Assembly: GCA_033060915.1 (NCBI GenBank) | Contig: CM065377.1 | Span: 40,113,683 to 40,177,682, forward strand | Direction of reading: 5' to 3' | DNA length: 64,000 nucleotides | Source: Euryodendron excelsum | Lineage: Eukaryota; Streptophyta; Magnoliopsida; Ericales; Pentaphylacaceae | Shown: in pieces, positions 13,593-25,900 of the stretch | Layout: every line of letters starts with the position of its first letter | Position numbering within the stretch: position 1 is the stretch's first letter | Notes under the pieces: generated by a model | Databases searched by the model: none | The model's input: only the letters and a program-made list of their open reading frames with translations | Told to the model about the DNA's origin: nothing | Program-made: the position numbers and the translations under genes

Positions 13593-16500
13593 ACACACAA
13601 AAAAAAAAAAAGAGAAAAAAGAAAGAAAAATATTGGCTGGCTCCTGGATTGCCTAAAACCATATTGGACGGATTCAGATGGGTTGAAAACTTATAATAGG
13701 GGCATAACTTAAAAATTTCAGCCATTAGTCTTCTTTGGCCCCCAGCTATATCCTACCTTAACCACCCAAAGAGAACATGGGGAAAGATGATACCCAGATG
13801 GGTTGGAAACTTATTTAAAAACCTAAGAAGTTGAGTCAAAACAGATACATCAGTTATAAAAATGACATGCAAGTGTTAAAGGAGCACATGAATGGCAACC
13901 GGGGGGATGGGAGGGGTTTTAGGGCTGATTTATTGATATTTAGTCTATACAAGTTTTAGGGCTATCTGGTTATTTCGTTTTAACTCTAGGATGGGGTTGC
14001 TTTTAAGGATTTGGACATCCATTCTAACAAAGGTCTTAGTAATTAGTATATCAAAGCTACTTGAGGTTACTAAGTACACATAAAATCCTGGATACGCTTT
14101 TAATAGGCTCCAGATTCTAGAAACATGCTGCCTTATATTGTAATTCAGTCATATCTTTATTTTATCCTTTTATTTTGTCATTAAATGATACCTGTATCTT
14201 TATAAAGGTTTTTGACTTTCAATTGTCATTTATTATTATGCCCTATATCAAATCATGGTCGTATCCTAAAGATCATATGCATACATTGGTTTAGTTAATC
14301 CTCCTACTTGATATACCAAAAACTTTTATTTTTGTTTTATTAAAACATCAAAAAGAAAGAAAAGAAGACTAGTTCTCATTGATTTCATCAAATTTATATC
14401 CAAATTAAAAGATGTATTTTCATTTGGCTAACCCTCTTAGGTAACATGTTAAATATTCAACCTTTTCGATTAAAACTAGGTTGTATTACATTTTTTTAAA
14501 ATTGTTTCAAATTGTAAGTATATTTTTTGTACATTTCTATGGCACATTCACATTAATTTGCTCAAGCTCATGCCTTGTGCTTAGACTTTGGGAGACCACA
14601 GCACCTTTGTGCTGCTTGAGCCTTTAGTAACTATGAGATTGAGGTTGAAGGTAGGAAAAGCTAAGCACATTAGGAGGGAGGAAGGAAGAGAGAGAAGAGC
14701 ATGTGTTTTCCAAGTGGAGCTAGTCAGAATTTTTTAAAGAAAACCAATAATACGTAATATTCTTAGCTACCCTTTTACCCATCTTTTTGCTGCCATGCCA
14801 ATATAAAATGTGTTGTGAATCGTTGGAATATGACTAATTGTGACAATTTCTTGTTCTGCAGATAGCATTTACTGGCCAGTTTTTCTTGTTGCGACGTTAG
14901 CTGCTATTGTTGCAAGTCAAGCCACCATCTCTGCTACCTTTTCAATAATCAAGCAGGCCCTTGCACTTGGCTGTTTCCCTAGAGTCAAAGTTGTGCACAC
15001 ATCAAAGAAATTCCTTGGGCAGATATATATTCCAGATATAAATTGGATCCTTATGATACTTTGCATTGCTGTGACTGCCGGATTCAAAAATCAAAGCCAA
15101 ATTGGCAATGCTTATGGTGAGTTCATCTTGGGTTTCATTTAGAGAGATTTATTCGGTAACTTCATTCCATCTATTTTATTTTCAAGAGAATATGCATGCA
15201 CTGAGAAAGCATATGTTCTTTAACTTTTGTCAGCTTAAGACGTTTAATAATCTTTTTTTGTTACCAAATCATACATTGTGCAATACAGTAAGTTTCAAAT
15301 TGGGACCATGATGGAATCGTGATCATGGGGGCCTAGACTTTAGGTTTGATTTATGTAATTTTTGTTATTTTTGGGTTTAAGTTTATTTCTTTGTTCAGAC
15401 TTGCCTCTAAGTAATAGGCCTGATGTACTGGATGCGGGACTTCGGTTATTTTGCTGAATATTGGAATTATTATACACTCTCTCTCGGCGCGCATGTTTAC
15501 ACTTCTTGTTCCCCTTATATTCTTCTTTTCTCTTCTTCTCTTTACTCTTCCCTCTTCTCCTCCTATTTATTCTTCACTCTGTGTGCCAGCATCGGACTAC
15601 TATCATTTAGGATCAAATACTGTTTAATTCTACTTTATAACCTAGGCTTGTAATTACCTTCCTTGAGACCATGATCATCATAAGCACATAAATATACTTA
15701 TTGCTTATGTTGTTATCAAAACCTCAGGTAGCAAACTTCTTATCTAGACATTGTTAATGAATTTCATACTTCACTATTTGATAATGAATGCTGCGCTGAT
15801 ACCCTAGGATGTGTTGGATCGGTATATAAGATGGCCAATCTTTTGATTCACCAGCGAGGACAATTTTGTGTATTTTCACTGAAGCTTGATGGACATTTTG
15901 GCACTGCAGATTACAGATTTCTTTTCAGCCCTTCAGTTGGATTGAATACATAAGAAGAAGATTGTTCTATATTCTTGTTATAGATGTATGATTCTTTCAT
16001 CATTAACTCTTTCGAAATAGATATATGTATAAAATGGAGGAAAGATATTATTTTCTTCGCACTTATGAAGAAAATTTCAGTTTTGCAAATGCTTGAATTA
16101 GTTAAACAAGATCTCAAACTCCATTTTGGCTATTCAAATGATACATGTGAGTGGTCTTTTTCATTAGTCTCTTTATCTAAAAACATACTTAATTCATTAT
16201 ATAGTGCCCCTTTTACCCCATGAATCCTATTTTATCACATTTTCCTACTGAAATAGAAATTGGGAGCAGTATAAGTAATGTGAGCATTTTTCCCATATAA
16301 AATTTTGCCATGCATTGATTGAAGTGTTCAAGATGCTGGATAGATTTGGATCATACTTGACACTCAAAAAAATCCCTGTTATATCACTCAGTTTATATTA
16401 CTGTTTTTTTTTTTTTTTTTCTGTTGAAGTTATAACACCAAACTCTTGCCTGGATGATTTCTTGCACTGCTGTGAAGCAGACAACCACAGGGTCAAGCAT

Positions 16501-17668
16501 GCTAGACATTGGTTCAAATTTATTAACTCGGGCATTTTCTTTTTCCCTTGCAAAGTATGAAACCATTCTAAGCTTCTTTACCTGAACTAAATAGCACTTA
16601 TCCATTGTATCTCATGTTTCAACAGGGACTGCAGTCGTGATAGTTATGCTTGCGACCACATTGCTCATGACTTTAATCATGTTACTAGTATGGCATTGCC
16701 ATTGGATCGTCGTCGTTATCTTCACCGGCTTATCTCTGGTAGTGGAGTGCATGTACTTCTCTGCCGTACTTTTCAAGATTGATCAGGGTGGCTGGGTTCC
16801 ACTTGTGATTGCAGCAGCCTTTCTTCTTATCATGTTTGTCTGGCATTATGGTACAGTGAAACGCTATGAGTTTGAGATGCACAGTAAGGTCTCAATGGCA
16901 TGGATTCTTGGGTTGGGACCCAGTTTAGGACTGGTTCGTGTCCCCGGAATAGGGCTCGTGTACACTGAGCTGGCGAGTGGGGTGCCTCACATTTTCTCCC
17001 ACTTCATCACAAACCTACCAGCCATCCACTCTGTGGTCGTCTTTGTGTGTGTAAAGTACCTTCCAGTGTACACAGTCCCAGAAGATGAGAGATTTCTAGT
17101 AAAACGGATTGGACCCAAAAGTTTTCACATGTTCCGTTGTGTTGCAAGATACGGTTACAAAGACCTCCACAAGAAAGATGACGAGTTTGAGAAAAAGGTC
17201 TTTGATAACCTATTCATGTTTGTCCGGCTCGAGTCCATGATGGACGGGTTTTCTGACTCTGATGAGTATAGCTTGTATGGCCAGCAAACCGAGCGGTCAA
17301 GAGACTTCCTGACAAGGGATAATACCAACACGGCTTCTTGCAATGCGGACGTCACGATTTCATCGGTGGACTCGATCGTGCAGGTAAAATCTCCAGCGCA
17401 GGCTATTCATACTGTCAGGTCGTCAGGGCAGATGAGCAACCACACGGAGGTTGACGAGTTGGAGTTCTTGACAAACTGTAGAGATGCTGGGGTGGTGCAC
17501 ATCCTTGGGAACACAGTGGTAAGGTCAGGCAGGGATTCTAAGATCCTCAAGAGAATAGCTATTGATTATATATATGCATTTCTTAGGAAGATATGCAGGG
17601 AGAATAGTGTGATCTTCAATGTTCCTCATGAAAGCCTCTTGAACGTTGGGCAGATATTCTATGTATAA
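3200..17668 (+). CDS. KUP11-like: KUP/HAK/KT potassium transporter, KUP10/KUP11-like, 8 coding exons, 791 aa
   Basis: Membrane K+ uptake permease, probably H+-coupled. Coding exons: 3200-3325, 4231-4456, 7046-7291, 11731-11781, 11931-12191, 12290-12457, 14862-15116, 16626-17668. All introns are GT-AG. Exon 1 ends in phase 0 and every later junction splits a glycine or aspartate codon after its first base, giving 792 codons with stop. The hydrophilic N-terminus (1-42) contains the DQPMDEEA stretch typical of KUP9/10/11. The family signature [12 protein letters not shown] is at residues 59-70, GGTFALYS near 118 and [10 protein letters not shown] at 190-199, followed by many hydrophobic segments. 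A soluble C-terminal tail follows YTVPEDERF, and the protein ends in NVGQIFYV, as family members do. Length matches the family (about 780-800 aa). The start is the first ATG giving the conserved N-terminus. No breaks or missing signature residues are seen. Subfamily assignment is from remembered Arabidopsis sequences. Confidence 0.96.
3380..3902 (+). repeat. 263-bp tandem duplication in KUP intron 1
   Basis: AATAGAATTC recurs at 3391 and 3654. The following sequence, through AATTAAGATGAAACCA and CATAAATGTT, is repeated almost base for base at an offset of 263. The high identity means a recent duplication. Both copies lie wholly inside the intron (3326-4230), so the protein is unaffected. Confidence 0.9.
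4457..7045 (+). other. KUP intron 2, 2.6 kb, no gene seen
   Basis: Bounded by GT at 4457 and AG at 7044-7045. It is AT-rich with GT-rich patches near 4960-5020. Short ORFs here have no recognisable domain. Confidence 0.7.
7311..7353 (+). repeat. CTTT microsatellite at the start of KUP intron 3
   Basis: About ten CTTT/CATT units running into a T-run, beginning 20 bases after the exon 3 donor. Confidence 0.85.
9220..11560. repeat. Diverged repeat pair and possible minus-strand retroelement fragment in KUP intron 3
   Basis: Segments near 9270-9475 and 11340-11545 share an ordered series of phrases: CATACAAGCTT, a GATGGAAGAAA..GGTAGCTGT-like block, and GGCAAAGATTT. They are weakly conserved direct repeats. 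Between them (about 9660-10330) sequence with AAAACTTGACCTCAAGTTT resembles retrotransposon debris read on the minus strand. No intact coding domain is present. Confidence 0.35.
13519..13611 (+). repeat. Compound homopolymer/microsatellite: 60 C, then AC repeats, then 13 A
   Basis: In KUP intron 6. An uninterrupted C-run spans 13519-13578, an (AC) run continues to 13599, and an A-run ends at 13611. The length of the C-run is exceptional for a plant intron and may not be assembled accurately. Confidence 0.9.
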
Positions 17669-18449
17669 AAATTCTTTGAAAATATGATCAAATAAGAGAA
17701 AAATTCATGCTTCTCATTTGTGCATGAATATATAGTTTTTTCATTCACTGCGCTGCTCTTTACATGTATATATAATCTTTGTTTGGTGGAAGCCCTCAGA
17801 GAATTGGGAGGATTAGAAAACTGAAGGAAGGCCTATTGGGGATGAGGATTGGAAATGAGTAAGTAAATTTCTGTGTAAGATATGATGAATGGGAAGCAAG
17901 TGGGTCAACTTGCTGAAAACCATGGTTCTATTATATGTAGTGGTATACTAGCTAATAGCTATAGACACTAGTATACATCTCTCTCTCTCTCTCTCTGTGT
18001 GGAAAGGTCGGGAGAATGAGGCCTCCCAGTATGAACAAATAAGATGCAAGTTTAGGGCCCTTGATAGAGATGTGCTTGTGGAACCTCATAATTTGATAGA
18101 GATGTGCTGCCTATCATGTGCTCTCCCTAAAGGAAAAAGTAATGATGAAAGAAGAAAAACCCAAATGCAAACGATGTTAATCCACCATGCCCTAAATCCA
18201 GGGGAAAAAAAACTCAGGTAGAGAGAGTTCACACAGGTGGCAAAGTGTCCATTAGAAAATCGTTACAATCCGGCCAACTTTTATGAGCCAGCCAGGTAAA
18301 AATGGTTACGTGGTTGACTCACATTGGCCATCTATACCACTACCATTGCTAGGAAGTAACCTAAAGTTTTTTCATTGCTAGGAAACCACTACCATCAACA
18401 TTGGCAACTATTGCCATCCAAGAACACGTCATCATTAATATGTGATGCC

Positions 18450-18765
18450 TTAGAGGTGTAAAGTGGGCCGGGCAGACATGGGCATGACAACTGGGACGGC
18501 ATGGGCTTGGCCACTAGCCCATTGGGCCAGTCAACGGAATAGGCACAGGCACACAACAACGAGTTTTTGAAAGAGAGAGGACATAAAATGACCAAATTAC
18601 CCCTACTAGGTGCTAATCGACATGGGCACGGCGCCAACACAGCAAGCAAGGACTGTGCTGAGCCCAAACGTAGCACTTGCAGGCCAGCACAGGCTTGTTA
18701 TGAAGCACAAAGAGCCCAAATTTAAATAGGCCAACCTAACCCAGACTCTCTGACACCTTTCACGC
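18450..18765. mobile_element. Possible MITE-like GGCACGGGC-rich element
   Basis: A GC-rich island in AT-rich surroundings, starting TTAGAGGTGTAAAGTGGGCC. It ends with GACACCTTTCACGCCTAATT, which is roughly the inverse of the start. The interior has GGGCACGG/GGCATGGGC phrases of the kind found in common plant non-autonomous repeats. Family and target-site duplication are not determined. Confidence 0.35.
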
Positions 18766-19515
18766 CTAATTGTTAGTGAATTGTACAGCTTGAACAAAAA
18801 CATACCTAGCGGATGAACCATCTGATGAGGTCCTACTAAATTTTTATGATTTTGCAACATCAATGATTCCTCATTCCTAATTATCTTGGTAAAAAGAAAA
18901 AGAAAATAATATCACTTATATCCATTCAATCTACATAGGTAATCAAACTACATTTGTGTTATTTTTCAAGAAATGTCACTTTAATTTCTTCTCATTTTCC
19001 AGCCCAACTAAATAAATTTAAAAAATTCTCCTAATTTGCACTGTTACTTTTTTTCTTTTTCTTTTTTTTTTTTTTTTTTTGGAATGGGGGTGGCATTAGC
19101 AATCCCAGCCAAATTACTTATGCAGCCTTCTATTTCAATCAAGAATGAACATAGAGAACAACTAGATTTTCAAATCTTTCTGCCTAGATTCCTAGAAAGA
19201 GAAGGTTTAATGCAATTCATCGTAAATCCCGTCGTTTACCATTTCCACTTCCCATTATGGGAACTATAGTCCAAAAACAACTCAAAAAATAATTTCTCTC
19301 CATTTGTGCTCTCTTGCCTGCTTTCTTTCTTTTTTTTTTTTTTTTCTGTTTTTTGGTTGGGGGCATTAGTATTCCTATCCAAATTACTGATATTGAATAT
19401 GCCAGCTTTCTCCTGAATCAATCAACAATGAACATGAGATAACAAAAAAACTGCCACTACCACATTCAGATCCAACCTCCAAATATGAGGAATATCTGAG
19501 CTCTCTACACCACCC

Positions 19516-19529
19516 ATATATATATATAT

Positions 19530-19568
<39 letters not shown>

Positions 19569-19594
19569 AAAAATAATAATAATAATAATAATAA
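19516..19594. repeat. Compound microsatellite (AT)n(AG)n..(AAT)n
   Basis: AT repeat 19516-19532, AG repeat 19533-19566, AAT repeat 19571-19594, in or near the 3' flank of the kinase gene. Confidence 0.9.
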
Positions 19595-19926
19595 AGCCAT
19601 GAATGGAACAAACCAAGACCCAAGTTTGTACTTTCTATAGATACAAATAATAGCTTTGCATATAGGAATCCTTTCTTCAGGTTTTACTTACACAAGACAA
19701 CATATATACACTCTTTTTTCCCCTTTTTTATAAGTAGACAAAATATACTCTTTCGAATGATAATTCTGAAACCAACCCCCTTTACCCTCAGAGACTCAAT
19801 GGGAGACCATTCTCCCTACTCAGACCTTACACAAGACCTTTACAAATATATTAGAATAAATAACCCACCATCATAGCTCTTGATAAGAGCTTAAAAAAGG
19901 GTTCATTAGTGGACCAGCCAGCAGCA

Positions 19927-22900
19927 CTACTTGGTTACCTGGTTTTGTGCATGATGACCCTGTGGTTTTGGTTGGCATGCAGTAGACATCACGCGTAAGC
20001 GTCTAGCAATTTCTGTGAATGATGGGCGTGCAATGGGATCAGGGGCCCAACACTGCTCCATTAGCAATTTCCATTCAGGGTCACAGTTGCTTGGCACAGA
20101 TGGCCTCAATGTGTTATTCACAATACCTCCTGCAAACAAGGAGAGAGGTCATCAAACTACATGAATCATACTTCATTACAGGAGAAAGAGGAAGAGGGGC
20201 ATTTTTTTCCCCTGTGATGAGGGTTACGGCCTCAAGCATGTGAGAGAGAGAGAGAGAGAGAGAAATATGTAAAAATGACTTGAACAACTAAAAATTGCTT
20301 CCTTCCAAAAATAATTTTGTTCCTGTTTTTGCTTGAAGCAGAATTGACTTTGATGCACTCCATAGGCGTCGAAGATGTTTCTCTCATGAAACAGATTTTG
20401 TTCTAAATCTAAAGGACATCAGCAATCTTAACTACAGTTTAGGTTGCATTCTCCTTTCAGTAGAAATTATCAGAGGTACAGAAAACAAACAAACAAACAA
20501 ACAAACAAACCAAAAGAACAATTTATTATAGGATAAAAGATAGGAAATTCCAAATGTCATGTAACTTACTTTTGCTTCTAATTGTTGAAGGTAGCCTCTT
20601 CAAAATTTGACACATTTTTTACAACTTTGCCCTTTATCTACAAAGCATGGACATTTCTAAGAAGTGCTGTGTCCATGTCGGACATGGCATCGGACATGAC
20701 CCTTGTCCGCGTCCAAACGTGTCTTATTATTTTATTATTTTTTAAATTGGAAACACTTCAAACATTTGGGAAACACGTGTGTCCACTTAGGCACCCTTGG
20801 CCATCATTTATACATATGAAACACATAGCAAGTTTGAAAAAAATAACTTGAAATCAAATTGTAAAACAAAAGTAAGGTGATTTTATACGTAATCTGATAT
20901 TTAAGCTATAGAATATATGGAATTTAACTCTAATTAGTTTTATTCTGCATCATCTTTGAATAATTTAATTCTAATTAGTGTTATTCTGCATCATCTTCGA
21001 ATAAATTTTTTCTATATATAACATACACAAAAAAAAAAACATAAAATACATCATTTTGTAGTGTCGTGTCCTGCAGTTTTTTGAAAATCGTTGCGTCGTC
21101 GTGTCCGCTATCGTTTCTGTGTTGTGTGTCCGAGTCAGTGCTGCTTAGCCCTTTATATTGATAATTGGCAACCCAGACTACTCACTAATCATATTTTACC
21201 AGGTGTTATCGTCGAGCCATACCACCTGCCTTTTTTCACTTAGTTCATCCATATTACACACAGTTTCTGTTCTAAGGTTTCGGGGGAAAAGAAGAAGAAG
21301 AAAAGCACAAGCCCACTATGATTTAAGGCACATTACTGTTGAAAAATATAGATCAAGTTATGTTATTTTCTTGCTGTAAAAACAAATGATTCAAGACAAT
21401 CATTCAATATGACTAGGAATTTGTTTTTGTTTCCCATGGTTTATAGGTTTGTCAAAATTTGACACTTCTATCCAGCTTTGCTCTTTTGTTTGTTGATTGG
21501 CAACCAAGGCTATTCACTCAGTCATACTTTAACTGGTCTATGTTAATCCATGCTACAGACTGTTTCCTACTTCAATTACCACTTACCTTGTTGTATAGCA
21601 AACTATATCTCAAAGTTGTACCTATCAGAAAAATATTTCTAAGTTGTATCAATTATAAGAAGTTTCTACGTGCCATATCTTTTTACATATTAGTCATTTT
21701 CCTTTTTCTTCCTTAGGGAATCAACTCTCATTGCCATCTTCAATACAAAAAATAAAAACAAATTAAAAAACATTGAAGAGTTTAGGCAAGTAAATATAAC
21801 CCTTAATGAGCATGAACTCAAGCATGTATGCTCTTCTAATTAAGAAGACATACTGGGAAAGAGAGAGCAGAGAGGGAATTAGGAGAACTTATGAACACAC
21901 CAATGATCGCTCCATAATGCATATTTGCATAAGGCTCCTCACCAGTGAGAATCTCCCAGAGGACAATACCAAAGGAGAACACATCAACCTGCCATCACCA
22001 AAAAAGTTGGTCACAAATGCTTCCAAGGAGCATCTCTAGCATTTTATCCATTTTGTCTTTCTTTTAAGAACTTTGATCCTTTCTCTTGCTTTCATACAAC
22101 TTCTTCTATCATCAAAATTAATAACTAATTAGCTAAAGAAACATTTACAAGGGCAAACTATAGAAAATCTGGACGAGAAAATGAGAAATGAGAACAATTG
22201 GATCGCCAAATTTTGAAGTCATTAACAGATTTAACACTGGGAGACTATTACGTTTAAAACCATCCTCAATAAGTTCTTCCCTTGATTGAAGCTTTATAAG
22301 AACAAAGTTCAACGCAGAAACTCCTTGGTATGAACTGATAAAAATTTTGAACTAATGACAAGTCATGCATTCATATTCTGATGTGTTTTGAGACAGATCA
22401 GCACTAACTATTTATCATCCCTCCTTTATACCCGTATTAAATAAGACATGACTGGTAAGACCTCACCTTTTCAGAAACCTTACTGCTGCTACCATTTAAT
22501 AGCTCTGGAGCCATCCATGGAAGGGTTCCCCTAACACCACCAGTAACCAATGTATTTCTTTTAATTTTTGACAACCCAAAATCACCCACCTGGACAAAGA
22601 ATAGATTAGACATTGGCTTGATATGGAACCAGAAACCATGAAAACATCTTGGCCCTATTGTGCCACCAACATTAATTATTTGTTCCAAACTGTTTGCCAA
22701 AAGCTCGTTCCTGCTACAGAAAAAACAAAAATAAATTGCAATACCACTACATTGTTACCTTGCAAATGGGTCGTAAAGGATCTTTCAAGTTCACCAGCAG
22801 GTTATCACATTTTAAATCAAAATGCACAATATTCTTTGAATGTAGATACTCCATTCCAAATGCTGCATCCATTGCAATTATGAGCCGCTTGCGACGGTCA

Positions 22901-25900
22901 AGCTGCCTGCACATTCATGAAACATATAATGGACAAAGAATATAAAGGAAAGAATGCTTGGTATCATAAGTGTAAAGTTTTTAGGACTTAAGATATTACC
23001 TATCCTTGCAAAGTAAAACATGTCTAAGAGAACCATTCACCATGTATTCTGCCACAGTGGCAAGTGTTCCTCCTGGCCCATCTTGCACCACGCCATAAAA
23101 TGCTACCACATTGGGATGGTGAAGCTTTGAGAGAATATCAGCTTCACGCCAGAACTCCACCGTCTGCAAAGATGATTGTTGCTAGTTATCTAATGCGGAA
23201 TCAAAACTTACAACAAATCTCAATCCTCGTCAGTGAGACAAGGCTATAGAAAAACAAGAAGTTCTAAGGACCTATCCAAAATGCCTGATCTCAATTATAA
23301 GGGATCAACAACACTACCCTCCCTGCCTTCTAGTCTTTAGTCAACCCATCTTGCAATAAAAATGCAAATGGCTAATTTAAGCTTGATTAGCACAGCAACC
23401 TTTACTGGTTTATATAACTCTATGTTTGATCCATCAAGTAAGCAGGACGAAAAAAATTGACAAGATGAATACAAAGAAGCTCACCAGTCTCTCTTGCTCA
23501 GATGAACGCCCTGTGAAACAGCTTTTCTTGATTCGTTTAATGGCAACGTCTGTTCCCCTCCATTTTCCATGATAAACAGTCCCAAAAGTTCCAGAACCCA
23601 ATTCCCTCAACTCTTCCAGATCTTCATTCATGATGATCTGCTTCAACAAACAAGATTTGATAAATAAATACAAGCGATTCAATTTCAATAACCGAATAAA
23701 TTCAGTTAAAAAGTCTCCACATGGTTCGTATCAAATACTTTAACTGACCATGCTTTAACTGAGATGAGTTAAGACCTTCAAACAATGCGGTTGAGAGATG
23801 AAAGTTTATTTAATGCCCTTTGCAGGGAAAAACCAAGATAATAACTAGAAATAGAGTTAGCAATGCCTAGGAAAAATAATTCTTTAGCTAGCGGTATACA
23901 GTTCTTCATCCACCTATAGGAGCATCCAAACCATTTAGAAAAATAAAATGAATTTGCACTTCTGCACAGCATGGAGGTTTTAAAAATTTCTTCCACTATG
24001 CCGAATAGTGCACACCAACCAAACTGCAACACATACATCTTCCGTTCACAACATATGGAAAATGCCATGTAACTGTGAACCATATTTCTTTCTCTTTGTA
24101 TTTTAAAAAGAGCATGGCAAGGAGAGGAACATTAAACTCTCACCAGGAAGAAGAATCGAAATTTTAAATGTAGAGTGCATTCCACTCGTTTCAAAAGACG
24201 TATGATTCAGGTTTCCCCATTTGTTGAAGGCAGATAATCAGACACCCAAGGCTTGCCTGAATAAGTGGCTTTTTCTAAACTAGGGAACAAGATACATGAA
24301 AGTGTTAATCCCAACCTTGAAAAATTCCCATATACAAGCACTTGCCAAGAAGAGCTAATCAGAAAGGACAAAAAAGCAATGACTTGCCTAATGAGCTAAT
24401 CAACCAAGGGCACACTTGTCCAAAGGAGGGACAAGTAACATCCTGAAACGTTACTAATAGTTTTATATTAAACTAAAATTTGGGAATCATTAATACAGAT
24501 GCTATCTCAAAAAAAGATAACTTCTTGCACATATCTTCATGCAAATGCTAAACCAATTTAATCATGCCAACTGTTTAGAAAAAGTGGAAGGGAATCTTTC
24601 ACTACTGAGATTATTCTTTCCCCTCAGCCAGATAGCCAAGTTTATCACCTAACTTCGATATTCAACTACAAATGATTTCATTTTCTTACAAGGAACAACA
24701 AGTCCAGAAAGAATCATACAACATAGGTTAGAAACACAACACAACACAAACCGTTCAACAACCAAGGAGGCTATAGTTATTTCAACAAAAGAAAAGGAGG
24801 CAATTGTTTAGCATTGTTTTATTCACACTTTTGTTAACTACTCCTAAGGAGCAAGAAGAGCAAAGACAACTTTTATGCTTTTTTAATTCAGCAAAGCAGA
24901 AGTCAAAAGCAAGGATTTTTAAAAAATAAGAATAAAAAAAGCAAGCAAGTTTGATAGACTGGTGTACAGAAGAGAAACCATTTTGTGACATGTAGAAAAT
25001 CACTGTCGGCAAAGATAAATGGTAGTGTATTACAAATAAAATGGTGGCCAGAATGGCAGCTGAAAATGAGGGTGCTGCTATCGCGCATGTGCATTTATCT
25101 CAACAACAGTAGCAAAGATTCCATTTATTTTTCTTCCTTTTTTGTATGCTACTTCGCTTACAAATAACCAATTAACTTCTTCTCCCAGGAGCATCCCCAG
25201 AAAGAAAAATCCATAGCACATAATTGCTAATGCCACCTTACCTACAAGGTACCCCTTTTCCCTTTTTCTTTCCTTTTTGTTTTAATGAGGACATACCTGC
25301 AACGTGCTAGGATCAAACTCCACCGGAGGAAGATCCACAAGGGGAGCACCAGCATCCCGAGCTTTTGACTTCCCATCCTTAAAATTAGAAAAATAAAAAT
25401 TAGAATAGTCACCAAGGACAAGCAATTCAGTAAAGGCTATGTATTATTGAACACAAAAATACCTCGTTATTGGATTCTGGTGTTCTTGGGTTCACCAAAG
25501 CCTCAAACTGCATACTTTCATTGCCCTTACTCTGAGGAGTGTCTTCTGGATGCAAATCCACGGTGTCAGGTCCAACTGCAACTGATGACTGTGGCTGAAA
25601 ATTAGGCTCATAATTGATATGGGAATCCACATGACCCAAGGCAACTCCTTCATTTTTCAAGGACGGAAAACTATAATCTATTGGAGCTCCTTCTTCGATG
25701 TTTGTAAGAGGGGATGAGAAGCCAAGGTGATCTTGATCCATGAGGGAAACATCTTTTCTACTAAAATCGCCTTGGACCAGCTTCTGGAAGAATGACCAAC
25801 GCTTAGGCTCATGGTTCTCCATGTTCAAGCTCAAGCCAGTTCCATCACCATGCAGGGGACTGATTCCAGCCTGGTCCTCAGAAGTTCTAGCATTGGAGAA

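Larger units (their letters stand above)
17669..19926. other. Convergent intergenic region between the KUP and Raf-kinase genes
   Basis: Contains the 3' UTRs of both genes (poly(A) sites not resolved), a CT run at 17977-17996, a possible MITE (18450-18765) and T-rich stretches at 19047-19080 and 19329-19345. A compound AT/AG/AAT microsatellite lies at 19516-19594. No additional gene is seen. Confidence 0.6.

Noticed and set aside
13468..13725. Open frames of 85 and 69 codons encoding poly-Gly or poly-Pro
   Set aside because: They are translations of the C60/(AC)n/A13 tract inside an intron, with no start context or conservation.
19384..19623. Open frames encoding poly-Tyr/Leu-Ser or poly-Ile peptides
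   Set aside because: They result from the compound AT/AG/AAT microsatellite.
22437..23688. Separate small kinase genes on the minus strand
   Set aside because: These open stretches are exons of the single 1304-aa kinase; their splice phases join exactly.
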